From Muraenolepis orangiensis (lineage: Eukaryota > Chordata > Actinopteri > Gadiformes > Muraenolepididae), in NCBI GenBank assembly GCA_027704905.1, contig CM051013.1:10576368-10640367 (forward strand): a stretch of DNA of 64,000 nt, written 5' to 3'. The notes beneath the pieces are model-generated. The model saw only the letters and a list, made by a program, of their open reading frames with translations. It was not told the DNA's origin and did no database searches. Positions 10,273 through 21,700 of this stretch are shown piece by piece; positions within the stretch are counted from its first letter, which is position 1; each line of letters begins with the position of its first letter. The position numbers and the translations under genes were made by a program.

Positions 10273-10627
10273 CCAATCGGATGAAGCCAAATGTGGACAC
10301 ATGGTGTGCCGTTCCGTCAGGTAGTCAGATTACTGACTGGTGTTGTGGAACTGCTGTAGTTTCATAAACACATAACAAACTGTTGCTTTTGAATCCACTT
10401 GCGCAATGGACCCAATGTCATTTTTGTAATTTTTTGCAATAAACATGAAAATATGAACATAAATATGTATATATATCAGTCGCTCCAACATTTTCTGTGT
10501 TCTGATACCTGGATATCACTAATGTGTTTCCACAACTTTACCAACTATGGTACAATCTGCGTAAATGAGATAAGGCATAAAGTGACTCCTCCGTGACGTC
10601 CGCCTGGCTGGGGGGGGGGGTCTACAG

Positions 10628-10907
10628 CAGGGGTTCCCAAAGTGGGGGTCGCGGGACCCCGAGGGGGGGGTCACGATTATTATTTTTATTTATTTATCAT
10701 TTGTATTATTATTATTATATTGTTAATAATAACGAGTGACAAATAAAGGAATTCTGATTCCCACTGATTCACGACAGTACCATCATTGAAAAAAACCCAC
10801 ACACGATGTTCGTGATCGCGATTACCCCCCCACCCCGTCGGACGGTGATTGTGTGGGTGTGTGTGTGGGGGGGGGGGGTCGCGGGCTGAAAAGTTGGGGA
10901 ACCCCTG
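10628..10907. mobile_element. hAT-type MITE, 280 bp
   Basis: The element starts CAGGGGTTCCCAAAG and ends with the inverse CTTTT...GGGGAACCCCTG. It is bounded by the 8-bp target duplication GTCTACAG (10620-10627 and 10908-10915). It has no coding capacity and its interior is G- and A/T-rich. An inverted copy sits at 49759-50047, so it was in place before the block was duplicated. Confidence 0.85.
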
Positions 10908-10917
10908 GTCTACAGAA

Positions 10918-10949
10918 GGTCCAGTTGTGATAGACACGCTTCGCCACTG
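10918..10949. repeat. Possible hAT end remnant
   Basis: The sequence ends with CGCCACTG, the terminal octamer shared by the hAT elements nearby. No matching second end was found. The same segment is present at 49730-49750 in inverse orientation. Confidence 0.3.
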
Positions 10950-11076
10950 GTATATATACATATATGTGTATATAAAATTGTGAAAGACACCTCTCAACCC
11001 CAGTGGCGTTTTCTCCCGGAGGCCAAGGGAAGCCAGGCTTCCCCTGTTTTTTCGGATTGTAGTTATAATTTTAATA

Positions 11077-11177
11077 CATTTTTTAAATTAAAATAAAAAA
11101 AATTCGGTAATTCTCCTTTGCTGTGTCACACAGCAAAGGAGAATTACCGAATTTTTTTTATTTTAATTAAAAAAATG
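11077..11177. repeat. Near-perfect palindrome (hairpin 1)
   Basis: The arms read outward from a single C at 11127. They include TTCTCCTTTGCTGTG and its inverse and extend through the A/T-rich flanks, giving a stem of about 45 bp with almost no loop. Confidence 0.85.
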
Positions 11178-11178
11178 T

Positions 11179-11233
11179 AGGAGAGACGGTCCGGCAGCAA
11201 CACAGCCTGTGTGTTGCTGCCGGACCGTCTCTC
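11179..11233. repeat. Perfect palindrome (hairpin 2)
   Basis: The arms of about 25 bp contain GAGAGACGGTCCGGCAGCAA and its inverse around a loop of about 4 bases near 11206. It begins directly after hairpin 1. Confidence 0.85.
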
Positions 11234-12235
11234 CCCCATTCTCATTGAGTATTTTACAAAGAGTGAAACAACAGCACCCCCTAGATATTATGGTGAAATA
11301 GAGGAGGCCAGCCGAATGAGCTTCCCTTGGTGAAAAAAAAAATGGAGGGATTGTCCCGGATTGACCAATCAGATGAGGCCCACGTCATGTCCCCCTGCCA
11401 ACCTGTGATTGGTCAGGGCCATGCCAAGGGAGGCCAGAGACGGCTGGCATCCCCCCTCAAGGGAATGGGATCCCTTGATCCCATTGGATCGATTTGAAGG
11501 GAATCCCTTGACTCACAAATCCAATCAAATCACATCAACATCAGTACGTAGTACTGTAACTGTCATCCTCGCCGTTTGATAGTATTAAGCATTATGGAGG
11601 GCATTATTGGCGTACTTAATAAAAAACAACTTTACTAAACTTCCGCTACAGCAGCAACTAAAAATTAAATCAGATGACAGGCCCATGCCCACACTCGAGC
11701 TGTGTGCACAGAGGAAAAAGGGAGCGAATCGGACGTTCAATGAGGACAATTATGTCCGCACGGAGTGGCTAACTGGAAGTGCTGAACTTCAGCGTCTATT
11801 TTGCTGGCCATGTCTTCTTTTTGACAAGGATTCGTGCTCCCTGAACAATCCTTGGGCAACTTCAGGATTCATCGACCTTGCCAACCTGTCACGGGCAATT
11901 GAGAGGCACGGTAAATCAAAAAATCACATAGATTGTGCTGTGAAATTGAAGCTTTTTTATTCATTACCGAATCTGCACTGCGCATTGAGCGGCTGGTTAT
12001 GCATTTGGGGGGGGGGGGGGGGGGGGAATGCTTAAATTAATAAGACGAGAGTTTTGGCTGGAGAGCGCGTGCGGACCTGTCGGTTAGATAACAGGCGTGT
12101 GCAAGTCCTGCATCTGTATGATACAACTGTGTAAAATGATACCGGGCGCTGTAATCACTCATCTGGTTACGTTATTGACCCAACAAAAACTGGCTTCCCC
12201 TAAAATTTTCCCCACGCCACGCTACTGCTCAACCC

Positions 12236-12400
12236 ACCATGGACTGTTTTCCCTCCTCCCCTCCGGGAGGCGCTATAGAAACTTTTGTTCCAAGTCAAGC
12301 AGGCGTAGGAACAGCTTCTTCCCCTCAGCTGTCATCTCTCTGAACGCTGTACCACGACGCTGTACCCCGCTGCCGCCCCGCTTTGCCCCCCCCCCCAATA
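12236..12400 (+). mobile_element. 3'-terminal fragment of a Rex1-like LINE, diverged subfamily
   Basis: Translation gives LLPSGRRYRNF and NSFFPSAVISLN, similar to the C-terminus of the Rex1-type element (LLPSGRRYRSIKCRTNRLRDS) but clearly diverged. The fragment starts before the hAT insertion at about 10970 (frame KIVKDTS) and ends in a C run. Uninterrupted copies lie at 41500-41690 and, inverted, at 49520-49690. Confidence 0.6.
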
Positions 12401-12423
12401 CACAAAGGACTCAACCTCCTTAA

Positions 12424-12905
12424 TTGACTCCATCCAGTGTGACTGGAGTGTTATCAGCGGTGTTGAACTTCATGAGTTCAGTTTTCCTCTTGTTGATCTT
12501 AAGCCCTGATCCGGCTGATGTGTAGTCAGGTGAGTGGTTTTATCTTGCATCTGGTTGCAGTTGTGCGAGAGGAGCGCCAGGTTGTCAGCATAGTCGAGGT
12601 CCTCCAGCTGTATCCAGAGTCTCCACTGTATTCCGTTTTCTCTTCCTGCTGTAGTGGTCTTCATAATCCAGCCAATCACAAGGAGAAAAAGGAAAGGCAA
12701 CAGTAGACACCCTTGAGGCTCTCCAGTCTTTTTTAGTCTTTTAATTGTTGGAACACTGGATTAGGGAGATGAGCTTCTCGGGTATTCCAAACTGCCTCAG
12801 CAGCTTCCACAGTTCCCATTCCAGGGACAGCTCCACTAAGATGCGCAGGGGGGCAATCTGATCGGTGCAGTATCTGTACCTGCCAAAAACCTGCCTGCTG
12901 ATCTC
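12424..12905 (-). mobile_element. Degraded RTE-like LINE fragment, copy a
   Basis: Read on the minus strand, it encodes pieces of a reverse transcriptase: RQFGIPEKLISLIQ, then FLFLLVIGWIMKTTTAG, then LEDLDYADNLALLSH and SAGSGLKINKRKTELM. The catalytic FADD is YADN, and gaps and frame changes interrupt it. Copies lie at 18387-18725 with 22621-22885 (split by an L2 element), 41713-42198 and 49010-49500. Assignment to the RTE group is by recognition of the motif style only. Confidence 0.6.
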
Positions 12906-13850
12906 TGAACTTGGTGTCAACTGCCTCTATATCAGCTGTGAACTATGAACAAAATAGGAACCAGGACTACAAAGAATTGCCTGGGTGTATCGATCGAAAG
13001 CCACGGTACCAATCCAGCAATGTTTTGCCAACAATTTTCCCATCCCACCCACCCAACTATACAACTCTTTATCTATGCGCTGCTGAATTTCTTAGTCGCA
13101 TTGCAAGTTATCATGGTTTCACACAAGCGTTTTGGTATACAGACACATACATACTTTATAACAGCTTTGGGCCTACAAAACTCTGTCTACGTCTTGGCGT
13201 TCTTAGATATTGAATAGGCGTAAAGTTTCAGTTGTGAGCTTGAATCAGGAAAAGCTTTTGCAGAGCATGTACAGTCTTTGGAGAGGAGCATTCAAAACAA
13301 TGAAACACACTTCTCTAGAAGGGAGTCTTTTGTCTTTCAAACAATTGTTTCTAAGTATACTGCATGAAACAGGCCACAACATCACATTTTAAGAAATCAA
13401 TCAAGATATGACATAGAACCAAATGAAGAATCGAACATGCACACATATACTTGGATGACTCGTCTGTCCCCACATAGTCTTGTTGTGGATCTCTTCCAGC
13501 GTGTCAAAGTGTTAACATCCACTTTGACCAAACAGGAAGTATTTTTACCAGCTGCTTCTTTCTACTTGTGATTACAAAGACAGATTCATAACTGTGAGGT
13601 TCACATTGTTCTACCTCCATCAAAGGACCAACACATACATTCAGACATTGATGAAGTACATTTTCTTGGCATAGGTTTATACCTAAATTAAATGTTAAAG
13701 TTAATAACAAGGTTAGATGATTCAAAATATGGTTTCATATACAATGTGTTTAGTGTGTGATGTGGTACAATGTTTTTAACAATGATTAAAAGAAAAAAAT
13801 GCCAAGTGAGATTGGCAGCAAGACAAAAGTTCAATCATTCAATCAATCAA
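12906..13850. other. Non-coding duplicated segment
   Basis: No plausible gene is seen. It matches 22890-23537 and 42199-43020 directly and 48336-49010 inverted. The short open frames here lack any recognisable motif and are not conserved in frame among copies. The last part carries the lectin 5' flank, including the CAAACAGGAAGT landmark. Confidence 0.5.
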
Positions 13851-14019
13851 TCATTTTATTAAATCATTTTCACAAAGCACCCAGTTTGGGTCTTCACTGA
13901 AATCTGCCCCCTGACCCCCATTAACCTGAGGCAGTTCTGGTTCTCACCACCGTCAGGTTCACCTCTGGCCCAGAAGGGGTTATCCTTCAACAGAACGGTT
14001 CCGTCATATCCCCAGACAT
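13851..14019 (-). pseudogene. Lectin relic with internal deletion, copy b
   Basis: It has the same fusion of start region and lectin-domain end as at 3295-3463, on the minus strand. Start and end pieces are out of frame. A coding-intact Rex1-type LINE is inserted about 175 bp upstream of it. Confidence 0.75.
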
Positions 14020-14194
14020 ATTCTCGTCAAAACTCAACATTCTACCCCCTTTATTGGTTGGTCTTTCTGTGTGTTTTGTATGACAGTGTGTCGAAGTGTT
14101 AACATCCACTTTGAGCAAACAGGAAGAGTGTCAACCATGTGCTACTTCTTCTTATTTCTTATCTCTCAGCAAGTCTAAGGACTTGCTGAATTCA

Positions 14195-17100
14195 AGTCAA
14201 GTCAAGTCAAGTCAAGTCAAGTCAAGTCAAGTCAAGTTTATTGTCACTTCACAGTTTACAGTTTAGTATAAAGCAGTGATGTGAAAATCTTGTGTGCAAT
14301 ACCCGACGACAGACAGCAGTTATAAAATAAAATAAGATAAAATAAAAATAGATAAAAATAGAATAAAAAATAGAATAAAGAATATAATAATAATAAAAAT
14401 AATAAATGCAATTTATAAAATGCAAAAATCAGCACAGAAAAGAGCAATATATATATATAAATCAATGTAATAAAATATACATTGTTATATGTTATACGCC
14501 CTTGTTCAGCAGCCTGATGGCCTGCCTGTGGAAGCTATCTCTAAGCCTATTTGTACGACACTTGATACTGCGGTATCGCCTGCCTGACGGTAATAGTGAG
14601 TAAAGTTCGTGGCTGGGGTGGGCAATGTCTTTTATAATTCTTTTGGCCTTGGCCACGCACCGCTGGTTGTAAATGTCCAGGAGGGAGGGGAGCTCACCTC
14701 CAACAATATACTGGGCCGTCCGCACCACCCTTTGAAGCGCTCTGCGCTCGAGTGCCGTGCAGTTCCCGTACCAGGCGGTGATACACCCTGTCAGAACACT
14801 CTCGATGGTGCCGTTGTAGAATGTTCTCAGGATGCGGGGGCCCATGCTGAATTTCTTCAGACGCCTGAGAAAATACAGGCGTTGTTGGGCCTTTTTCACC
14901 ACGTGTGTGGTGTGCGTGGACCATGTGAGGTCCTCGGAGATGTGCACGCCGAGGAACTTGAAGCTGCTGACCCTCTCTACTGCAACGCCGTCGATGGAGA
15001 TAGGGCTGTGCTCTCCCCTCTGCCTCCTGAAGTCCACGATCAGCTCCTTGGTCTTCTTGACGTTGAGGGCGAGGCTGTTCTCCTGGCACCACTGCTCCAG
15101 CGATCCGACCTCCTCCCTGTAGGCTGTCTCGTCGTCGCCGGCGATCAGGCCCATCACTGTCGTGTCGTCAGCAAACTTGACGATGACGTTGGAGCTGTGC
15201 ATAGCCATGCAGTCGTGGGTGTAGAGGGAGTAGAGGAGAGGGCTCAGCACGCATCCCTGGGGGGCTCCCGTGTTGAGGGTCAGTGGCTCTGATGTGGTGC
15301 TGCCCATCCTCACCACCTGGCGGCGGTCCGACAGGAGGTTCAGTATCCAGCTGCACATGGATGGGGGTACGCCTAGACCTCTCAGCTTGGTGTCGAGCTT
15401 GGCAGGAACTATTGTGTTGAATGCTGAGCTGTAGTCCACAAACAGCATTCGCACATAACAGTTCTTCCCCTCCAGGTGGGAAAGGGCAGTGTGGAGGGCC
15501 ATGGCAATTGCGTCGTCCGTGGATCTATTTTGACGATATGCAAATTGCCATGGGTCCAGCGTGGTAGGTAACACGGAGCAAATAAAGTCCTTGACCAACC
15601 TCTCGAAGCATTTGCTAACGATCGAGGTGAGGGCCACAGGTCTGTAGTCATTCAGGCATGTTACCTTGGTTTGTTTAGGGACAGGCACGATGGTGGATAT
15701 CTTGAAGACCGCGGGGACAACAGCCTGGGACAGGGAGAGGTTGAAGATGTCTGCAAAGACTCCTGCCAACTGGTCTGCGCATGCTCTGAGGACGCGGCCC
15801 GGGATGTCGTCGGGGCCTGCCGCCTTACGGATGTTCAGCCGCTTAAAGGTGCGGCGCACATCCGCCTCCGAGATGCGCAGCTGGCTGGTCTCCCCAGTCG
15901 GTGCTGGCTTCGGCGGGCTGCAGTTTACGTCGAACCGAGCAAAAAATGTATTTAGCTCTCCTGGGAGGGAGGTAGAGGAGTTCTCTACACAACTGGTTCT
16001 CCCTCTGAAGTTCGTTATCTTCTGCAGCCCCTGCCACATACCCCTCGCATCGTGTTTCTTGAATTTATCTTCCACTCTGTCCTTATACTCCCGCTTGGCA
16101 GTGACGATGGTCTTACGGAGGTCGTAACGGGCTCTCGTATATTCCTCCGTATTCCCGGAACCAAAGGCGGCGTTACGCGCATGTAGGGCAGCGCGAACAT
16201 CGCCGTTAATCCACGGTTTCTGGTTGGGATATATCCGAACCGACTTGGTCGGAACAACGTCATCTATGCACTTCTTGATGAACCCGGTGACCGACGACGC
16301 GTACTCGTTGATGTTATTGTCCGAGGCAACGCAGAACATGTGCCAGTCAGCGTGATCAAAACAATCCTGCAGCGTAGAATCTGATTGGTCCGACCAGCAT
16401 TGGACCTCCCTCACAGCGATCGGTTGCTGCTTCAGTCTCTGCCTATAGGCGGGGAGCAGCTGGATAGAGCGGTGATCTGATTTGCCAAACGGTGGGCGGA
16501 GGAGGGCCTTGTAGCCATCACGGAAGGGAGTGTAGCAGTGGTCGAGGATCCGCTCGCCCCGTGTGTTGCTCTTTATGTGTTGGTAGAACTTCGGGAGAAC
16601 CTTCTTCAGGTTCGCCTTGTTGAAGTCCCCCGCCACGATGAGAGCAGCCTCGGGGTGTGCCGACTCCTGTTCGCTGATAGCCCCGTACAGTTCCTTCAGC
16701 GCTGTGTCCGTGTTGGCTTGTGGGGGAATGTAAACAGCGGTCACGGTTACCGCTGTAAACTCCCGAGGTAGCCAGTATGGACGGCACATAAGCATCAGGT
16801 ACTCCAGGTCCGGGGAACAGAAGGACTTGAGGGGATGTACATGACTTTGGTTGCACCAAGATCTGTTTATCATGAGACATACCCCCCCTCCGCGATCTTT
16901 ACCGGAGAGAGCCTTTGTTCTGTCCGCCCGGTGTACGGAAAATCCCGTCGGCTCGATAGCTGCGTCGGTAACCCCCTCCGACATCCATGTCTCCGTAAGG
17001 CAGATAATACAATTGTCCCTAGTTTCTCGGTGGAATTGAATACGAGCCTGTAGTTCGCTTAACTTATTGTCCAGAGACTGTACATTAGCCAGTAGAATGG

Positions 17101-17447
17101 TGGGTAGTGGGGGGCGATCGGATCGACGTCTCAGCCTGACTAGCACGCCGGCTCGCTTCCCTCGCTTCCTCCGGCGACGCTTGCGCGTAATCGTGCCCAA
17201 AATGGACGGAGATAATCCAGCTGTGACTTCGGGCGGGACGTCCGAGTCGAAAGAATGAAAAAACTCCGGTAGGCGGCGAGCGACTGACGATCTGATCTCC
17301 CGAAGTGTGCAGAAGTTATAAGTGAACTTGCTGCTAACATCCTGAACTAAAATAGTTGCGATAAAAAGAATAAATAACAAAAAACTGCGTCGTCGTGCGG
17401 GAGCTCGCGACACGGCAGCCATCTCGTACGGCGCCATACTCCTTACT
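14195..17447 (-). mobile_element. Rex1-type LINE with intact coding sequence
   Basis: Comparison with the empty site near 44135-44145 gives the borders: TTCA at 14191-14194 and 17448-17451 is the short target duplication. The 3' end carries about eight TCAAG units (14195-14236). The 5' end lies only 10 bp before the first ATG, so the element may be slightly truncated at that end. The insertion interrupts the lectin-relic flank and is younger than the duplication of that block. Confidence 0.85.
14492..17437 (-). CDS. LINE endonuclease / reverse transcriptase, 981 aa, Rex1 type
   Basis: The uninterrupted frame starts at the ATG at 17437. In order it shows an N-terminal hydrophobic stretch, a basic patch (RKRRRRKRGKR), an APE-type endonuclease (NVQSLDNKL, TETW, AGDFNKANL, SDHRSIQLL) and a reverse transcriptase (YRPVALTS, DYSSAFNT, GAPQGCVLSPLL, FADDTTVMG at residues 755-758). 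The conserved C-terminus is LLPSGRRYRSIKCR. The protein would nick genomic DNA and copy its own RNA there. All catalytic motifs that can be judged are present, so it may still be active or very recently so. No separate ORF1 is visible. Family assignment to Rex1/Babar within the CR1 group is from motif recognition. Confidence 0.85.
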   Translation of the reverse strand: MAPYEMAAVSRAPARRRSFLLFILFIATILVQDVSSKFTYNFCTLREIRSSVARRLPEFFHSFDSDVPPEVTAGLSPSILGTITRKRRRRKRGKRAGVLVRLRRRSDRPPLPTILLANVQSLDNKLSELQARIQFHRETRDNCIICLTETWMSEGVTDAAIEPTGFSVHRADRTKALSGKDRGGGVCLMINRSWCNQSHVHPLKSFCSPDLEYLMLMCRPYWLPREFTAVTVTAVYIPPQANTDTALKELYGAISEQESAHPEAALIVAGDFNKANLKKVLPKFYQHIKSNTRGERILDHCYTPFRDGYKALLRPPFGKSDHRSIQLLPAYRQRLKQQPIAVREVQCWSDQSDSTLQDCFDHADWHMFCVASDNNINEYASSVTGFIKKCIDDVVPTKSVRIYPNQKPWINGDVRAALHARNAAFGSGNTEEYTRARYDLRKTIVTAKREYKDRVEDKFKKHDARGMWQGLQKITNFRGRTSCVENSSTSLPGELNTFFARFDVNCSPPKPAPTGETSQLRISEADVRRTFKRLNIRKAAGPDDIPGRVLRACADQLAGVFADIFNLSLSQAVVPAVFKISTIVPVPKQTKVTCLNDYRPVALTSIVSKCFERLVKDFICSVLPTTLDPWQFAYRQNRSTDDAIAMALHTALSHLEGKNCYVRMLFVDYSSAFNTIVPAKLDTKLRGLGVPPSMCSWILNLLSDRRQVVRMGSTTSEPLTLNTGAPQGCVLSPLLYSLYTHDCMAMHSSNVIVKFADDTTVMGLIAGDDETAYREEVGSLEQWCQENSLALNVKKTKELIVDFRRQRGEHSPISIDGVAVERVSSFKFLGVHISEDLTWSTHTTHVVKKAQQRLYFLRRLKKFSMGPRILRTFYNGTIESVLTGCITAWYGNCTALERRALQRVVRTAQYIVGGELPSLLDIYNQRCVAKAKRIIKDIAHPSHELYSLLPSGRRYRSIKCRTNRLRDSFHRQAIRLLNKGV

Positions 17448-18386
17448 TTCACTGATGTTATCTTAACTTCCTACCACCAAGTTTGGTCTTGAGGTGAAAA
17501 GAGAAATATACTAGAGGGCACACAGTAAGCTCCGCCACACAAATAAGTCCTCTCTGCACCAACTTATGGGTCAAGGATCAACTGTACCATTGCTAGATTA
17601 GTGGTAATCTAACCACCACGTTTTTTTTTCAAATTCCATACATAGCTTATCTTTGTTAGCTTGCTAACAGACAAACAAACATATAGACAAACAAGGCGGA
17701 AACATAACCTCCGTCCCATCTTCGATGGCGGAGGTAATTACTCATTCAACTTTGTGGACGTGTCCTTTTGTGCAGCCAGTAACACAAGAAGGAAAAACAA
17801 AGTGTGGAGTTTTAGAGTAAGTGTTTAGTGTTTTAGAAAATTCATACTGCGGGAGGGAATGGGGAGTAAGCATTCCTTGTTGCATATAGCAAATCAAAAA
17901 TATTGAATCTTGAATCTAGTGCCTCGTTTTATTGGGATTGGGACAGCTCATGGACATACCGTACATGTCCCCATTATACAAACTTCCTATTAAAGATAGA
18001 ACACCCTCCATTGAAGCCACATGTCCACACTACAGGAAATAAGCAACAGCAAAACACATGGTTGCTTCTGCTAAACGCCCCCTCTTTGGCGTTTCTGGGC
18101 TACTCCAACACATGGGACATATGATTGAATGTACAATTTATTATCGATCTGACAACCCCATACATTAAGAGTGAGAACAAACATTCTAGAGGCATTATGC
18201 AATGCTATTTTTTTAAAGTGACAGTACAAATATATAGACACAGTTCCTAAATACAAATATTTAGACACAGTTCCTAAATCAAAATGTTTTAGACACAGTC
18301 CCTAGTGCTCATTCTGTGTTTTTCTTCAACAATCATTGTGCACAATAACAGTAGCAGTGTGGATTTTGTATTAGCTGTTAATTACT
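17448..18386. other. Non-coding duplicated flank
   Basis: 17452-17720 matches 25870-26135 and 44145-44335. The stretch GCGGGAGGGAATGGGGAGTA at about 17850 recurs at about 63070 and marks a dispersed repeat ending in TTGAATCTTGAATCT. Nothing else is recognised between 17920 and 18386. Confidence 0.45.
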
Positions 18387-18725
18387 TACCCTTCACCCCA
18401 AGTGGAGCAAAGGCCTAGCATTTAGCATGACGAAAACTGCTCTTGCCTTGCCAATCATGGCAATCATCAGTGCCCCTCTGTCAATTAACCACACTTCCCA
18501 GGTACACAAAGAACTCAACCTCATAATTGACTCCATCCAGTGTGACTGGAGTGTTATCAATGGTGTTGAACTTTTCCTCTTGTTGATCTTAAGCCCTGAT
18601 CCGGCTGATGTTGTAGTCAGGTGAGTGGTTTTATCTTGCATCTGGTTGCAGTTGTGCGAGAGGAGCGCCAGGTTGTCAGCATAGTCGAGGTCCTCCAGCT
18701 GTATCCAGAGTCTCCACTGTATTCC
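18387..18725 (-). mobile_element. RTE-like LINE fragment, copy b, distal half
   Basis: This is the same degraded family as at 12424, read on the minus strand, extending further toward the C-terminus (IGKARAVFVMLN). It is cut at 18725 by an L2 element and continues at 22621. Confidence 0.6.
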
Positions 18726-21700
18726 TTATTCTAAACTCTTCCCCTAGTGGACACATATAGAGAGAGGACGCTGGCGCTGCTTTGTTCGCCGCTTCTCCAT
18801 TTGTGCCTTAATTAGTATGTTTAGTTCCCTTTCTGCTCCCCAGCAAGCTTTTATTTCTTTTGATCCTACTCTTTTCCGTCCAACATCGCAACATTTTTCG
18901 AAAGGCTTCAGTGCTGATTACAGGTTTGCTTACCTGTTTGCGCCTGTCCACTGCTACCGTCTACTCCCCGGGCAACTAGCCGGCTAGCTAGCAACCCCTT
19001 GCTAGCCGGCAGCCACCAACGAGTCAGCCAGGTCCCTGCTGGATTCTCGGGATACTTGGATACGTGGATACTCCCGTTTTTGCTCCACACTGCTACTGAG
19101 AGTATTTCCCGGATAGCCTCTCAGCTGTTCTGGTGCGGTCAGTCAGTTCGCTGCTTATTCAGCTAAGCTGTCAGCTAGCCGCCCCCCAGTCAACAAGCGG
19201 CTTGAAGCTAACGTTAGCAGCTCACCTGCCACGCTGTGGATCTGTCGTGCCTGTCACTTCTCCAACTCTGGTCATCTAGCCAGTCCGTGGCTATCGACAA
19301 ACGACTTTCAGGCTCATCATTACATCCTCCCCGGCTGGCATGCTTCTGCAATACTCCACCTCGCAACTACACAAACTCAACAACTTCTCCGCTCCTCCGT
19401 GCATCTCAGCCATCAAAACACTTGGACTCCTCCGTCGTCCCCGTTACATCCACAGAGCCTCCTGCAGAAAGTTTGTTTACTCCCAGTCCGATCACTCCAT
19501 TGCTTCCATCCCTTCCCTCTGGTCAGCCAAGCGCACCGCTGCAACTCCTGCACGTCATCATCACAACAACCTACACGTGCGATCTCCCTGCCTCCGCCCC
19601 CTTGCCAAAGCACCTCAGCCTGTCCAAATTCATCCTCATCTCAAATTTGCTCTGTTTAACACCCGATCCATAAACAGCAAGGGCCTCCTACTCAATGAAT
19701 TCATAACTGACAATAATCTGGACTTTCTCTGCTTAACCGAAACTTGGCAAAAACCACAGGAATACTTTTCACTCAATCAGACTACTCCCCCCGGATACTC
19801 ATACATGGACAAACCACGCCACCTAGGGCGTGGTGGTGGAATAGCCGTTTTTTTCCGCAATAACATCGTCACAAGTGCAATAACCATCCCGGCCCCATCC
19901 TCATTTGAACACCTTGCTTTTAAACTGTCTGGTCCCAAACCCCTGGTTATTGCAGTCATCTATCGCCCCCCCAAACCTAACCCTGCCTTCCCCTCTGACC
20001 TGTCTGAATTCCTCACACAACTCTGCGCCATCTCTCCATCCGTTCTGCTACTTGGTGATTTTAACATACATGTTGATTCATCCAACTCCAAATCCTCCAC
20101 AGAACTCCTGGACATTTTAAACTTCTTCAACCTCACCCAACATGTGGATTTCCCCACCCACAAAAAAGGACACACACTGGACCTGGTCTGCACCTCCGGC
20201 ATCACCATCAGCAATCTGTCCAGCTCCGACCTCACCATCTCCGACCACCTGGCTATCACCATGGACATTCTCATCCCCACCCCCCTCATTAAGCAGAAGC
20301 GCTCCATAACTTTCCGGAATCTCAAATCCATCCATCCCTCCTCTTTCTCCTCCCTTTTGAACGACACCATCCCTGACTCTGCCCTCATCCTGCTTGTCTC
20401 TCCTTCTGACCTGGTTAACACCTACAACGACACTCTCTCCTCCTGTCTCAATCAGCTCGCTCCCATCAAAACCAAATCTGTCTCCTTCACCCACTCCGCC
20501 CCCTGGTACACTGATCATCTCCATCACCTTAAATCCAAGGGCCGCCAACTTGAACGTCTAGCCAATAAAACCGGTCTCACTGTCCATAAAGAAGCCTACA
20601 AACAACACCAACAGCTATACAAAGACGCCCTCAACAGTGCACGCTCCTCCCACTACTCCTCCGTCATACAATCCAGCAGCAACAACCCTAAGACTCTGTT
20701 TTCCACCATTTCTAAACTCCTTAAACCCATGGACACCATCTCCAACTCCTTCACTGTCAGTAAATGTGCATCCTTTCTGTCACACTTTCAATCTAAAATT
20801 GACACAATTCATAGCCAACTGTCCAACGCATCCGCCACCTACGTCTCTTTTCCAGAACCCGCCTCTCCTCCACCTTCCGATCACCCATTCTCATCCTTCA
20901 CTGAAATCACCGCATCGGACCTATCCTCCATACTCACTGGCATGAAAACTTCAACCTGCATCCTGGACCCCATCCCCTCCACCCTCGTCAAGGCCTGTCT
21001 CCCCTCACTCTCTCCTCTGATCACCTCAGTAATTAACTCCTCTCTGTCCACCGGCCTCGTACCCCCCGCCCTCAAACTTGCTGCTGTGACCCCCTTACTA
21101 AAAAAACCCGGACTCAACCCTGAAACCCCCAACAACTTCCGACCCATCTCCAACCTCCCTTTCCTTTCAAAAATATTAGAGCGAGTCGTTGGATCTCAAT
21201 TAAAAACCCACATGGACTACAATAACCTCTATGAACCTTTTCAATCCGGCTTCCGCTCCAGACACAGCACTGAAACCGCTCTCTTAAAGGTCACCAATGA
21301 CATTCTCCTCTCTGCCGACTCTGGTTCCCTCTCCATCCTCATCCTCCTTGACCTCAGCGCCGCCTTCGACACCATTAACCACTCCATCCTCATCACTCGC
21401 CTCCAGTCCTCGCTCGGCATAACGGGCACCGCCCTCTCCTGGTTTAAATCTTATCTCTCCGACAGACACCAATTCATCTCCATCAACAACTGCAAATCCC
21501 CCACTGCCAAAGTCCCTCATGGTGTGCCCCAGGGTTCAGTACTCGGTCCCCTGCTCTTCATCATCTACATCCTTCCACTTGGTCTGATCTTACGCCAACA
21601 TGGCCTCCATTTCCACTGCTATGCCGACGACACTCAGCTCTACCTCTCCACCAAATCCATCTCTGCAGCCACCCACTCCACCCTCACCACCTGCCTCACT

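Larger units (their letters stand above)
11001..12227 (+). mobile_element. hAT element with transposase N-terminal fragment and twin hairpins
   Basis: The element starts CAGTGGCG and ends CGCTACTG, with a subterminal GGGAAGCCAG on both sides. It has a perfect 8-bp target duplication CTCAACCC (10993-11000 and 12228-12235). The uninterrupted target is seen at about 49665-49680 on the other strand. Within it, 11607-11990 encodes a fragment like the TTF-type zinc-finger part of hAT transposases (FCWPCLLF, later HGKSKNH). Only the N-terminal region is left, so it is non-autonomous. Two large hairpins occupy 11077-11233 and a long G run lies at 12008-12026. Confidence 0.85.

Noticed and set aside
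12911..13213. Conserved open frame of about 100 codons in the duplicated non-coding segment
   Set aside because: Present in four copies only because the DNA is nearly identical; substitutions and indels do not respect the frame, and it resembles no protein.
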